64,000 nucleotides of DNA, taken from assembly GCA_905221605.1 (NCBI GenBank), contig CAJNDS010001057.1, positions 779,132 to 843,131 on the forward strand, given 5' to 3'. The notes under the pieces were generated by a model. The model did no database searches and was not told where the DNA came from. It saw only the letters and a list, made by a program, of their open reading frames with translations. The DNA comes from Symbiodinium natans. Taxonomy: Eukaryota > Sar > Dinophyceae > Suessiales > Symbiodiniaceae. Positions 28,613 to 39,123 of the stretch are shown piece by piece. Within the stretch, counting starts at the first letter, position 1. Each line of letters starts with the position of its first letter. The translations under genes were made by a program, and so were the position numbers.

Positions 28613-29066
28613 ACTTGAGGCGCTGGTCGATGCCGGGGAGACAGACGTCACCTTGACCAAGGCTGCCATGGAGTCCTGGATGCAAAGCCTCAACGCGGAG
28701 CCGAAGGAAGAGCTTCTGGCGGACGATGTGCGCATGCTTCGGATGTCGCAAATGGACATTGAACCCGAAATTCATACTGGGAAGGCTGACGTGATGAACT
28801 TCTTCCGGGACTTCGAGCATGCCAGCGGGGCCCGAGAGTTCCTTTCTGTGGACGGAGGTGCCTTCATGCTCGAGCTTAAGAACGACATGCACCCTCGCAT
28901 GGGAGTCCTGGTTTTTGAGGTGAACCCCGATGGCAAGATCCAGGACATCAAGGTCTGGATAGGTTCCCTGGAAAACGACAAGGCCGACTTGGGCGACAGC
29001 GGCCTGAGTCAGACCTTGCTCCTGTCGCAAGAAGCTGCCCTCGCGGCGAGTGCCTTGCCAACATGA
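28613..29066 (+). CDS. Unit 1 exon 4: second NTF2-like domain
   Basis: Follows GCGCCAG. The frame reads LEALVDAGETDVTLTKAA, then WMQSLNAEPKEELL, KADVMNFFRDFEHASGAREF and a final strand VLVFEVNPDGKIQDIKVWI. It is clearly a duplicate of the NTF2-like domain in exon 3: both share SAREFLSV/GAREFLSV, VFEVN...G.I.DIK.W and a DKxDL tail. Ends AALAASALPT then TGA. Whether this stop is used or bypassed by splicing to the next exon (a GC donor lies in GCCTTGCC) is not resolved. Confidence 0.65.
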
Positions 29067-29152
29067 GAACACCACGTTACTTGTGCTTCTTTTTGCGGAT
29101 CAGTCCCTGCCCATACCATGTGATTGCGCCACAGATAACGCAACGTCTCCAG

Positions 29153-29721
29153 GCCCCGAGCCCACGGAGTGTTTGCGTTCCAGCAGACAGCCGTCCCTGC
29201 AGCAAACGCACAGCTTCAAGACAGCTGCCGAGAAGGTGAAAGCGCTTGACCTCAACGCTGTGGTAGCCGTTCTCGGGAAGGATGGCTACTCGCCCAGCAA
29301 GGCAGCAAGCCTTGCGGAAGAGTACCGAAAGTACTTGACCCTGGTGGGTGCCGGCCTGAACCCTGTGCCTTCGCAGCAGGTGGATGATGCGTGGCATGCC
29401 CACATCCTGAATACCAAGAAGTACCAGGCTGACACACGGGCGCTGTTCGGCCACGTCCTCCATCACGAGCCGGCCAACCTTCTCCTGGACCAGCAGGGCA
29501 TGACAGCACAGAAATCCTCCATGGACGACATGTTCTTACAGACCAAGATGCAGCTCTGCGACTTCTATGGTCGCGTCAACGAAGCCGTGTGGTCCAAGGA
29601 AGACGTCGCCCTGTGCCTTTGCGCCTGCGGCTGCGGCTGCGCTTGCGGCTGCAGCTGTGGCTGTTCCTGCGCTCCGAGCCCCCCACCGAGCCCGAGCCCG
29701 CCCCCGAGCAGTGGCTGCTGA
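29153..29721 (+). CDS. Unit 1 exon 5: second GRDP-like domain with Cys/Gly tail
   Basis: A CTCCAG|G acceptor is followed by KTAAEKVKALDLNAVVAVL, AEEYRKYLTLVGAG, VDDAWHAHILNTKKY and ALFGHVLHHEP, matching the WHxHIL.T..Y...FG..LHH.P signature of GRDP-like proteins. This confirms the exon 2-3 join by internal homology. After FYGRVNEAVW the C-terminus is CLCACGCGCACGCSCGCSC, then APSPPPSPSPPPSSGC. The Cys/Gly tail could bind metal or cross-link a secreted protein, as in wall or thecal proteins; that is inference. Confidence 0.7.
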
Positions 29722-30111
29722 TGCTGCTGAGCCCGTGCCTCTGAGAGTCCTGTTTCCCCTGTGGCCCAAAGTTTCTGCAGTATATGCCGTTTCAAGAGCC
29801 TTTGAGTTTCTTTCAAGTTTCATAAGTTTCCAGATCTGCCTGGAGCCAGCGGGACCGGGAGAGCAAAACAGAGCGCAGAACCGCGAGATGTGGGAGAGGC
29901 ATGGAGAGACGTGAGACGACTGGAAACCCATGGAAACGTCCCAAACCCCACCCGAACAGTCCAAACATGTGCTTGCGGCGAGGCAGCTGTCCGCGAGGTG
30001 TCAACCTGGCTCCAATCTTCAGCGATGCCGTCTGCTCATCACGGCTCGAGCATTGAGTGATCATCTCCCTCGTACTTACCGTGCATCCACCTTGGATAGC
30101 TTTGCATTGCC
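29722..30111 (+). other. Spacer between unit 1 and unit 2
   Basis: A 390-bp spacer holding the 3' end of one unit and the leader of the next. It is conserved between units, so it must contain transcription and RNA-processing signals. I see no TATA box or AATAAA, as expected in dinoflagellates, and no recognisable spliced-leader relic. The last bases before the ATG read TTGGATAGCTTTGCATTGCC, with a possible AG trans-splice acceptor. Confidence 0.5.
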
Positions 30112-30546
30112 ATGAAGGCTGTGTGCCTCGTGGCTTTCTTGTCCCTTTCTTTAGGGGCTTCTGCTGGATCCCAGCCGGTGGCGACAGATGCGACCGGGAC
30201 GTCTGGGATGCAAGCCGAGTCCGAACAGTCCGAACAGTGCCAGTCTGGGAGCCTCATCCAGCGTTCCTCCCAGAAGGCGATGCTGCCCACGAAGGCGACG
30301 CTTGGCGAGGCCGAGGTTGCGGAGCCAGAGATTCCACCGAACAAGATGAACAAGAAGATGAACAAGAAGATGAGCAACAAGATGAACAAAAAGATGCAGA
30401 AGAGGGAAAAGATGCAGAAGGAGCACGGAGATCTCCTGGCCTTCCTCGCCCAGTCAAAGGAGTCAAAGGAGCTGGTGCCTCCAGGAGATTCTGAATGCAC
30501 ACCGACAGGAGCCCTGCGCCTGTCATCTCCGCCTGTTTTGTCTTGA
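30112..30546 (+). CDS. Unit 2 exon 1: signal peptide, six-codon deletion
   Basis: As in unit 1 but with MKAVCLVAFL instead of MKAVCIVAFL. The acidic stretch is shortened to SEQSEQC, an 18-base in-frame loss between short GTCCGAAC repeats. In-frame indels suggest this segment is still translated. Confidence 0.7.
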   Translation: MKAVCLVAFLSLSLGASAGSQPVATDATGTSGMQAESEQSEQCQSGSLIQRSSQKAMLPTKATLGEAEVAEPEIPPNKMNKKMNKKMSNKMNKKMQKREKMQKEHGDLLAFLAQSKESKELVPPGDSECTPTGALRLSSPPVLS

Positions 30547-30651
30547 ATATTTTTTCTGCTTGTTTTTTGCACTTTGCATGTCGCCCGGAGTCGGCTCTCT
30601 TCCTTTGCGAAATTCTGCTCAGGAGTTCTTTCTTCTCAGATTTTTTCTCAG

Positions 30652-30880
30652 GAGCTCCTCTGGCGGGCGAGAGCAAGGCGAAGTTCGAGCTGCTTTTGCA
30701 AAAGGTCGCTGCCCTCGACCTGGATGCTGTCATCGCCCGCCTTGTCAAGAAGAAGGACTACATGCCCAAGATTGCTAAGAGGGCCGCCGATGAGTACCGC
30801 AAGTTCCTGGTGTTGATGGGCATGGGGGAGACGCCGGTCGCGCCCAAGATGGTCGTTGATGCCTGGCAAGCCCACATCAT
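30652..30880 (+). CDS. Unit 2 exon 2: GRDP-like domain, first half
   Basis: It is 229 bp, the same length as in unit 1, and appears unchanged in protein. The upstream intron carries GGAGTTCTTTC where unit 1 has GGAGCCTCTTTC, showing that length change is tolerated there. Confidence 0.65.
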
Positions 30881-30990
30881 GCCACCTGTCCTGACCATGT
30901 GGGCTTACTAACTGTTAGCTGCCGACACGTCCGCGGACCGGCGGACGTTCGTCGGTTGCAGTTTTCTAGCCTTGGTAGTCCGAAGCCCAG

Positions 30991-31603
30991 GTTCACACAG
31001 ACGTACGAGCGGGACTGCCGTGAGGTGTTTGGCCACTTGCTTGAACACGACCCCCTTGCTCAGCACTTGGAAGCCAGTCGGCTGGAGCAGATGCAGCAGC
31101 AGATCTGCGACTACTTCGGCATGGTAGACCGACTTGTTTGGGAACAGCCGGCAAAGGCCGTCGGCCTCTCCCAGAGCATGGACCCTGCTGCCACCATGCA
31201 GCAGTGGCTTGACCACATCAACGAGAAGTCGATCTTCCGTGAGGACCTCATGACGGAGGATGTCCATTTGATGGTGCTTTCGCAACACAGCTCCAATGCC
31301 ACGACCTTTGATGGCAGAATCGAAGCTCTGTCCTTCTTCCACCAGCATGGGCATGCCGACAGCGCACGCGAGTTCCTTTCCGTGACCCCCGGTGCCTTTG
31401 CCATCGAGACGACAAAGAACCTGCGCATGGGGGCTGACGTTTTCGAGGTGAACTCGCAAGGCCAGATCTTCGACATCAAGATCTGGATGACCTCCTTGAG
31501 AAAGGACAAAGAGGACTTGAACGACGCGGGGCTAACAACTCTGGGCAACGGATCGCAGGCCGGCATCTCAGTAGCAGCTGAATCGCGGAGGCTCATAAGC
31601 TGA
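30991..31603 (+). CDS. Unit 2 exon 3: GRDP-like second half and NTF2-like domain 1
   Basis: Protein matches unit 1, including IETTKNLRM, which separates units 1-2 from units 3-4. Confidence 0.65.
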
Positions 31604-31664
31604 TTCTAGAATAGGCTTGCATAGACCTCTTGAGCGTGCGGCTTCGTGCATCTCTCTGACAATC

Positions 31665-31725
31665 TGTCGTGCCATGTCGTGCCATGTCGTGCCATGTCGC
31701 GCCATGTCGCGCCATGTCGTGCGCC
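31665..31725 (+). repeat. 10-bp tandem repeat in intron 3, unit 2 (5 copies)
   Basis: There are three GTCGTGCCAT units and two GTCGCGCCAT, one more copy than unit 1. Confidence 0.85.
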
Positions 31726-31727
31726 AG

Positions 31728-32181
31728 ACTTGAGGCGCTGGTCGATGCCGGGGAGACAGACGTCACCTTGACCAAGGCTGCCATGGAGTCCTGGATGCAA
31801 AGCCTCAACGCGGAGCCGAAGGAAGAGCTTCTGGCGGACGATGTGCGCATGCTTCGGATGTCGCAAATGGACATTGAACCCGAAATTCATACTGGGAAGG
31901 CTGACGTGATGAACTTCTTCCGGGACTTCGAGCATGCCAGCGGGGCCCGAGAGTTCCTTTCTGTGGACGGAGGTGCCTTCATGCTCGAGCTTAAGAACGA
32001 CATGCACCCTCGCATGGGAGTCCTGGTTTTTGAGGTGAACCCCGATGGCAAGATCCAGGACATCAAGGTCTGGATAGGTTCCCTGGAAAACGACAAGGCC
32101 GACTTGGGCGACAGCGGCCTGAGTCAGACCTTGCTCCTGTCGCAAGAAGCTGCCCTCGCGGCGAGTGCCTTGCCAACATGA
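31728..32181 (+). CDS. Unit 2 exon 4: NTF2-like domain 2
   Basis: Identical in protein to unit 1 by eye, ending ALPT. Confidence 0.65.
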
Positions 32182-32267
32182 GAACACCACGTTACTTGTG
32201 CTTCTTTTTGCGGATCAGTCCCTGCCCATACCATGTGATTGCGCCACAGATAACGCAACGTCTCCAG

Positions 32268-32836
32268 GCCCCGAGCCCACGGAGTGTTTGCGTTCCAGCA
32301 GACAGCCGTCCCTGCAGCAAACGCACAGCTTCAAGACAGCTGCCGAGAAGGTGAAAGCGCTTGACCTCAACGCTGTGGTAGCCGTTCTCGGGAAGGATGG
32401 CTACTCGCCCAGCAAGGCAGCAAGCCTTGCGGAAGAGTACCGAAAGTACTTGACCCTGGTGGGTGCCGGCCTGAACCCTGTGCCTTCGCAGCAGGTGGAT
32501 GATGCGTGGCATGCCCACATCCTGAATACCAAGAAGTACCAGGCTGACACACGGGCGCTGTTCGGCCACGTCCTCCATCACGAGCCGGCCAACCTTCTCC
32601 TGGACCAGCAGGGCATGACAGCACAGAAATCCTCCATGGACGACATGTTCTTACAGACCAAGATGCAGCTCTGCGACTTCTATGGTCGCGTCAACGAAGC
32701 CGTGTGGTCCAAGGAAGACGTCGCCCTGTGCCTTTGCGCCTGCGGCTGCGGCTGCGGTTGCGGCTGCAGCTGTGGCTGTTCCTGCGCTCCGAGCCCCCCA
32801 CCGAGCCCGAGCCCGCCCCCGAGCAGTGGCTGCTGA
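32268..32836 (+). CDS. Unit 2 exon 5: GRDP-like domain 2, CGCG-type tail
   Basis: The Cys tail reads CACGCGCGCGCSCGCS rather than CACGCGCACGCSCGCS, a variant shared with unit 4 but not with its neighbours 1 and 3. Confidence 0.7.
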
Positions 32837-33225
32837 TGCTGCTGAGCCCGTGCCTCTGAGAGTCCTGTTTCCCCTGTGGCCCAAAGTTTCTGCAGTATAT
32901 GCGGTTTCAAGAGCCTTCGAGTTTCTTTCAAGTTTCACAAGTTTCCAGATCTGCCTGGAGCCACCGGGACCGGGAGAGCAAAACAGAGCGCAGAACCGCG
33001 AGATGTGGGAGAGGCATGGAGAGACGTGAGACGACTGGAAACCCATGGAAACGTCCCAACCCCACCCGAACAGTCCAAACATGTGCTTGCGGCGAGGCAG
33101 CTGTCCGCGAGGTGTCAACCTGGCTCCAATCTTCAGCGATGCCGTCTGCTCATCACGGCTCGAGCATTGAGTGATCATCTCCCTCGTACTTACCGTGCAT
33201 CCACCTTGGATAGCTTTGCATTGCC
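32837..33225 (+). other. Spacer between unit 2 and unit 3
   Basis: A 389-bp spacer, like the first but with ATGCGGTTTCAAGAGCCTTC and CCACCGGGACCGGG, where spacers 1 and 3 have ATGCCGTTTCAAGAGCCTTT and CCAGCGGGACCGGG. Confidence 0.5.
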
Positions 33226-33678
33226 ATGAAGGCTGTGTGCATCGTGGCTTTCTTGTCCCTTTCTTTAGGGGCTTCTGCTGGATCCCAGCCGGTGGCGACA
33301 GATGCGACCGGGACGTCTGGGATGCAAGCCGAGTCCGAACAGTCCGAACCGTCCGAACCGACCGAACAGTGCCAGTCTGGGAGCCTCATCCAGCGTTCCT
33401 CCCAGAAGGCGATGCTGCCCACGAAGGCGACGCTTGGCGAGGCCGAGGTTGCGGAGCCAGAGATTCCACCGAACAAGATGAACAAGAAGATGAACAAGAA
33501 GATGAGCAACAAGATGAACAAAAAGATGCAGAAGAGGGAAAAGATGCAGAAGGAGCACGGAGATCTCCTGGCCTTCCTCGCCCAGTCAAAGGAGTCAAAG
33601 GAGCTGGTGCCTCCAGGAGATTCTGAATGCACACCGACAGGAGCCCTGCGCCTGTCATCTCCGCCTGTTTTGTCTTGA
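33226..33678 (+). CDS. Unit 3 exon 1: signal peptide and Lys/Met-rich segment
   Basis: Full-length acidic stretch (SEQSEPSEPTEQ), 150 codons to the in-frame stop. The intron after it has an extra base (GAATAGTTTTTT versus GAATATTTTTT). Confidence 0.7.
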   Translation: MKAVCIVAFLSLSLGASAGSQPVATDATGTSGMQAESEQSEPSEPTEQCQSGSLIQRSSQKAMLPTKATLGEAEVAEPEIPPNKMNKKMNKKMSNKMNKKMQKREKMQKEHGDLLAFLAQSKESKELVPPGDSECTPTGALRLSSPPVLS

Positions 33679-33785
33679 ATAGTTTTTTCTGCTTGTTTTT
33701 TGCACTTTGCATGTCGCCCGGAGTCGGCTCTCTTCCTTTGCGAAATTCTGCTCAGGAGTCTCTTTCTTCTCAGATTTTTTCTCAG

Positions 33786-34014
33786 GAGCTCCTCTGGCGG
33801 GCGAGAGCAAGGCGAAGTTCGAGCTGCTTTTGCAAAAGGTCGCTGCCCTCGACCTGGATGCTGTCATCGCCCGCCTTGTCAAGAAGAAGGACTACATGCC
33901 CAAGATTGCAAAGAGGGCCGCCGACGAGTACCGCAAGTTCCTGGTGTTGATGGGCATGGGGGAGACGCCGGTCGCGCCCAAGATGGTCGTTGATGCCTGG
34001 CAAGCCCACATCAT
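33786..34014 (+). CDS. Unit 3 exon 2: GRDP-like domain, first half
   Basis: Same 229-bp length. Silent differences (AAGATTGCAAAG, GCCGACGAG) separate it from units 1-2; the GCCGACGAG form is shared with unit 4. Confidence 0.65.
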
Positions 34015-34124
34015 GCCACCTGTCCTGACCATGTGGGCTTACTAACTGTTAGCTGCCGACACGTCCGCGGACCGGCGGACGTTCGTCGGTTGCAGTTTTC
34101 TAGCCTTGGTAGTCCGAAGCCCAG

Positions 34125-34737
34125 GTTCACACAGACGTACGAGCGGGACTGCCGTGAGGTGTTTGGCCACTTGCTTGAACACGACCCCCTTGCTCAGCAC
34201 TTGGAAGCCAGTCGGCTGGAGCAGATGCAGCAGCAGATCTGCGACTACTTCGGCATGGTAGACCGACTTGTTTGGGAACAGCCGGCAAAGGCCGTCGGCC
34301 TCTCCCAGAGCATGGACCCTGCTGCCACCATGCAGCAGTGGCTTGACCACATCAACGAGAAGTCGATCTTCCGTGAGGACCTCATGACGGAGGATGTCCA
34401 TTTGATGGTGCTTTCGCAACACAGCTCCAATGCCACGACCTTTGATGGCAGAATCGAAGCTCTGTCCTTCTTCCACCAGCATGGGCATGCCGACAGCGCA
34501 CGCGAGTTCCTTTCCGTGACCCCCGGTGCCTTTGCCATCGAGACGATCAAGAACCTGCGCATGGGGGCTGACGTTTTCGAGGTGAACTCGCAAGGCCAGA
34601 TCTTCGACATCAAGATCTGGATGACCTCCTTGAGAAAGGACAAAGAGGACTTGAACGACGCGGGGCTAACAACTCTGGGCAACGGATCGCAGGCCGGCAT
34701 CTCAGTAGCAGCTGAATCGCGGAGGCTCATAAGCTGA
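34125..34737 (+). CDS. Unit 3 exon 3: GRDP-like second half and NTF2-like domain 1
   Basis: Carries IETIKNLRM (Thr to Ile relative to units 1-2), shared with unit 4. Confidence 0.65.
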
Positions 34738-34798
34738 TTCTAGAATAGGCTTGCATAGACCTCTTGAGCGTGCGGCTTCGTGCATCTCTCTGACAATC

Positions 34799-34858
34799 TG
34801 TCGTGCCATGTCGTGCCATGTCGTGCCATGTCGCGCCATGTCGCGCCATGTCGTGCGC
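34799..34858 (+). repeat. 10-bp tandem repeat in intron 3, unit 3 (5 copies)
   Basis: Same five-copy pattern as unit 2, although its exon 3 is of the unit 4 type. This is evidence of exchange between units. Confidence 0.85.
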
Positions 34859-34861
34859 CAG

Positions 34862-35315
34862 ACTTGAGGCGCTGGTCGATGCCGGGGAGACAGACGTCAC
34901 CTTGACCAAGGCTGCCATGGAGTCCTGGATGCAAAGCCTCAACGCGGAGCCGAAGGAAGAGCTTCTGGCGGACGATGTGCGCATGCTTCGGATGTCGCAA
35001 ATGGACATTGAACCCGAAATTCATACTGGGAAGGCTGACGTGATGAACTTCTTCCGGGACTTCGAGCATGCCAGCGGGGCCCGAGAGTTCCTTTCTGTGG
35101 ACGGAGGTGCCTTCATGCTCGAGCTTAAGAACGACATGCACCCTCGCATGGGAGTCCTGGTTTTTGAGGTGAACCCCGATGGCAAGATCCAGGACATCAA
35201 GGTCTGGATAGGTTCCCTGGAAAACGACAAGGCCGACTTGGGCGACAGCGGCCTGAGTCAGACCTTGCTCCTGTCGCAAGAAGCTGCCCTCGCGGCGAGT
35301 GCCTTGCCAATATGA
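34862..35315 (+). CDS. Unit 3 exon 4: NTF2-like domain 2
   Basis: Ends ALPI rather than ALPT, a difference shared with unit 4. Confidence 0.65.
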
Positions 35316-35401
35316 GAACACCATGTTACTTGTGCTTTTTTTTGCGGATCATTCCCTGCCCATACCATGTGATTGCGCCACAGATAACGCAACGTCTCCA
35401 G

Positions 35402-35970
35402 GCCCCGAGCCCACGGAGTGTTTGCGTTCCAGCAGACAGCCGTCCCTGCAGCAAACGCACAGCTTCAAGACAGCTGCCGAGAAGGTGAAAGCGCTTGACC
35501 TCAACGCTGTGGTAGCCGTTCTCGGGAAGGATGGCTACTCGCCCAGCAAGGCAGCAAGCCTTGCGGAAGAGTACCGAAAGTACTTGACCCTGGTGGGTGC
35601 CGGCCTGAACCCTGTGCCTTCGCAGCAGGTGGATGATGCGTGGCATGCCCACATCCTGAATACCAAGAAGTACCAGGCTGACACACGAGCGCTGTTCGGC
35701 CACGTCCTCCATCACGAGCCGGCCAACCTTCTCCTGGACCAGCAGGGCATGACAGCACAGAAATCCTCCATGGACGACATGTTCTTACAGACCAAGATGC
35801 AGCTCTGCGACTTCTATGGTCGCGTCAACGAAGCCGTGTGGTCCAAGGAAGACGTCGCCCTGTGCCTTTGCGCCTGCGGCTGCGGCTGCGCTTGCGGCTG
35901 CAGCTGTGGCTGTTCCTGCGCTCCGAGCCCCCCACCGAGCCCGAGCCCGCCCCCGAGCAGTGGCTGCTGA
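35402..35970 (+). CDS. Unit 3 exon 5: GRDP-like domain 2, CGCAC-type tail
   Basis: Tail as in unit 1. The intron just upstream differs from units 1-2 (GTGCTTTTTTTTGCGG and ATCATTCCCTG) and matches unit 4. Confidence 0.7.
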
Positions 35971-36360
35971 TGCTGCTGAGCCCGTGCCTCTGAGAGTCCT
36001 GTTTCCCCTGTGGCCCAAAGTTTCTGCAGTATATGCCGTTTCAAGAGCCTTTGAGTTTCTTTCAAGTTTCATAAGTTTCCAGATCTGCCTGGAGCCAGCG
36101 GGACCGGGAGAGCAAAACAGAGCGCAGAACCGCGAGATGTGGGAGAGGCATGGAGAGACGTGAGACGACTGGAAACCCATGGAAACGTCCCAAACCCCAC
36201 CCGAACAGTCCAAACATGTGCTTGCGGCGAGGCAGCTGTCCGCGAGGTGTCAACCTGGCTCCAATCTTCAGCGATGCCGTCTGCTCATCACGGCTCGAGC
36301 ATTGAGTGATCATCTCCCTCGTACTTACCGTGCGTCCACCTTGGATAGCTTTGCATTGCC
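35971..36360 (+). other. Spacer between unit 3 and unit 4
   Basis: A 390-bp spacer of the same type as that between units 1 and 2, with one leader change (GTGCGTCCACC). Confidence 0.5.
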
Positions 36361-36813
36361 ATGAAGGCTGTGTGCATCGTGGCTTTCTTGTCCCTTTCTT
36401 TAGGGGCTTCTGCTGGATCCCAGCCGGTGGCGACAGATGCGACCGGGACGTCTGGGATGCAAGCCGAGTCCGAACAGTCCGAACCGTCCGAACCGACCGA
36501 ACAGTGCCAGTCTGGGAGCCTCATCCAGCGTTCCTCCCAGAAGGCGATGCTGCCCACGAAGGCGACGCTTGGCGAGGCCGAGGTTGCGGAGCCAGAGATT
36601 CCACCGAACAAGATGAACAAGAAGATGAACAAGAAGATGAGCAACAAGATGAACAAAAAGATGCAGAAGAGGGAAAAGATGCAGAAGGAGCACGGAGATC
36701 TCCTGGCCTTCCTCGCCCAGTCAAAGGAGTCAAAGGAGCTGGTGCCTCCAGGAGATTCTGAATGCACACCGACAGGAGCCCTGCGCCTGTCATCTCCGCC
36801 TGTTTTGTCTTGA
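36361..36813 (+). CDS. Unit 4 exon 1: signal peptide and Lys/Met-rich segment
   Basis: Protein as in unit 3. The following intron is of the unit 2 type (GGAGTTCTTTC), again showing mosaicism. Confidence 0.7.
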   Translation: MKAVCIVAFLSLSLGASAGSQPVATDATGTSGMQAESEQSEPSEPTEQCQSGSLIQRSSQKAMLPTKATLGEAEVAEPEIPPNKMNKKMNKKMSNKMNKKMQKREKMQKEHGDLLAFLAQSKESKELVPPGDSECTPTGALRLSSPPVLS

Positions 36814-36918
36814 ATATTTTTTCTGCTTGTTTTTTGCACTTTGCATGTCGCCCGGAGTCGGCTCTCTTCCTTTGCGAAATTCTGCTCAGGAGTTCTTTCT
36901 TCTCAGATTTTTTCTCAG

Positions 36919-37147
36919 GAGCTCCTCTGGCGGGCGAGAGCAAGGCGAAGTTCGAGCTGCTTTTGCAAAAGGTCGCTGCCCTCGACCTGGATGCTGTCAT
37001 CGCCCGCCTTGTCAAGAAGAAGGACTACATGCCCAAGATTGCTAAGAGGGCCGCCGACGAGTACCGCAAGTTCCTGGTGTTGATGGGCATGGGGGAGACG
37101 CCGGTCGCGCCCAAGATGGTCGTTGATGCCTGGCAAGCCCACATCAT
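36919..37147 (+). CDS. Unit 4 exon 2: GRDP-like domain, first half
   Basis: 229 bp, protein unchanged; the GC-type donor AT|GCCACC is conserved in all four copies. Confidence 0.65.
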
Positions 37148-37257
37148 GCCACCTGTCCTGACCATGTGGGCTTACTAACTGTTAGCTGCCGACACGTCCG
37201 CGGACCGGCGGACGTTCGTCGGTTGCAGTTTTCTAGCCTTGGTAGTCCGAAGCCCAG

Positions 37258-37870
37258 GTTCACACAGACGTACGAGCGGGACTGCCGTGAGGTGTTTGGC
37301 CACTTGCTTGAACACGACCCCCTTGCTCAGCACTTGGAAGCCAGTCGGCTGGAGCAGATGCAGCAGCAGATCTGCGACTACTTCGGCATGGTAGACCGAC
37401 TTGTTTGGGAACAGCCGGCAAAGGCCGTCGGCCTCTCCCAGAGCATGGACCCTGCTGCCACCATGCAGCAGTGGCTTGACCACATCAACGAGAAGTCGAT
37501 CTTCCGTGAGGACCTCATGACGGAGGATGTCCATTTGATGGTGCTTTCGCAACACAGCTCCAATGCCACGACCTTTGATGGCAGAATCGAAGCTCTGTCC
37601 TTCTTCCACCAGCATGGGCATGCCGACAGCGCACGCGAGTTCCTTTCCGTGACCCCCGGTGCCTTTGCCATCGAGACGATCAAGAACCTGCGCATGGGGG
37701 CTGACGTTTTCGAGGTGAACTCGCAAGGCCAGATCTTCGACATCAAGATCTGGATGACCTCCTTGAGAAAGGACAAAGAGGACTTGAACGACGCGGGGCT
37801 AACAACTCTGGGCAACGGATCGCAGGCCGGCATCTCAGTAGCAGCTGAATCGCGGAGGCTCATAAGCTGA
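37258..37870 (+). CDS. Unit 4 exon 3: GRDP-like second half and NTF2-like domain 1
   Basis: IETIKNLRM variant, as in unit 3. Confidence 0.65.
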
Positions 37871-37930
37871 TTCTAGAATAGGCTTGCATAGACCTCTTGA
37901 GCGTGCGGCTTCGTGCATCTCTCTGACAAT

Positions 37931-37982
37931 CTGTCGTGCCATGTCGTGCCATGTCGTGCCATGTCGCGCCATGTCGTGCGCC
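37931..37982 (+). repeat. 10-bp tandem repeat in intron 3, unit 4 (4 copies)
   Basis: Four copies, as in unit 1. Confidence 0.85.
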
Positions 37983-37984
37983 AG

Positions 37985-38438
37985 ACTTGAGGCGCTGGTC
38001 GATGCCGGGGAGACAGACGTCACCTTGACCAAGGCTGCCATGGAGTCCTGGATGCAAAGCCTCAACGCGGAGCCGAAGGAAGAGCTTCTGGCGGACGATG
38101 TGCGCATGCTTCGGATGTCGCAAATGGACATTGAACCCGAAATTCATACTGGGAAGGCTGACGTGATGAACTTCTTCCGGGACTTCGAGCATGCCAGCGG
38201 GGCCCGAGAGTTCCTTTCTGTGGACGGAGGTGCCTTCATGCTCGAGCTTAAGAACGACATGCACCCTCGCATGGGAGTCCTGGTTTTTGAGGTGAACCCC
38301 GATGGCAAGATCCAGGACATCAAGGTCTGGATAGGTTCCCTGGAAAACGACAAGGCCGACTTGGGCGACAGCGGCCTGAGTCAGACCTTGCTCCTGTCGC
38401 AAGAAGCTGCCCTCGCGGCGAGTGCCTTGCCAATATGA
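37985..38438 (+). CDS. Unit 4 exon 4: NTF2-like domain 2
   Basis: Ends ALPI, as in unit 3. Confidence 0.65.
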
Positions 38439-38524
38439 GAACACCATGTTACTTGTGCTTTTTTTTGCGGATCATTCCCTGCCCATACCATGTGATTGCG
38501 CCACAGATAACGCAACGTCTCCAG

Positions 38525-39093
38525 GCCCCGAGCCCACGGAGTGTTTGCGTTCCAGCAGACAGCCGTCCCTGCAGCAAACGCACAGCTTCAAGACAGCTGC
38601 CGAGAAGGTGAAAGCGCTTGACCTCAACGCTGTGGTAGCCGTTCTCGGGAAGGATGGCTACTCGCCCAGCAAGGCAGCAAGCCTTGCGGAAGAGTACCGA
38701 AAGTACTTGACCCTGGTGGGTGCCGGCCTGAACCCTGTGCCTTCGCAGCAGGTGGATGATGCGTGGCATGCCCACATCCTGAATACCAAGAAGTACCAGG
38801 CTGACACACGGGCGCTGTTCGGCCACGTCCTCCATCACGAGCCGGCCAACCTTCTCCTGGACCAGCAGGGCATGACAGCACAGAAATCCTCCATGGACGA
38901 CATGTTCTTACAGACCAAGATGCAGCTCTGCGACTTCTATGGTCGCGTCAACGAAGCCGTGTGGTCCAAGGAAGACGTCGCCCTGTGCCTTTGCGCCTGC
39001 GGCTGCGGCTGCGGTTGCGGCTGCAGCTGTGGCTGTTCCTGCGCTCCGAGCCCCCCACCGAGCCCGAGCCCGCCCCCGAGCAGTGGCTGCTGA
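38525..39093 (+). CDS. Unit 4 exon 5: GRDP-like domain 2, CGCG-type tail
   Basis: Tail as in unit 2. Shortly after the stop, at about 39,124, the array sequence is interrupted. Confidence 0.7.
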
Positions 39094-39123
39094 TGCTGCT
39101 GAGCCCGTGCCTCTGAGAGTCCT

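Larger units (their letters stand above)
26792..39122 (+). repeat. Tandem array of four ~3.12-kb gene units
   Basis: The ATGs of the first exon lie at 26,988, 30,112, 33,226 and 36,361, giving periods of 3,124, 3,114 and 3,135 bp. Units are nearly identical over exons, introns and spacers. Differences are few and mosaic: a six-codon deletion only in unit 2, IETTKN in units 1-2 but IETIKN in 3-4, and a Cys-tail variant alternating between units 1/3 and 2/4. Array flanks at 26,792 and 39,424 both carry CCACCGGGAGAGC without the 6-base GGGACC insertion found between units. Confidence 0.95.
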
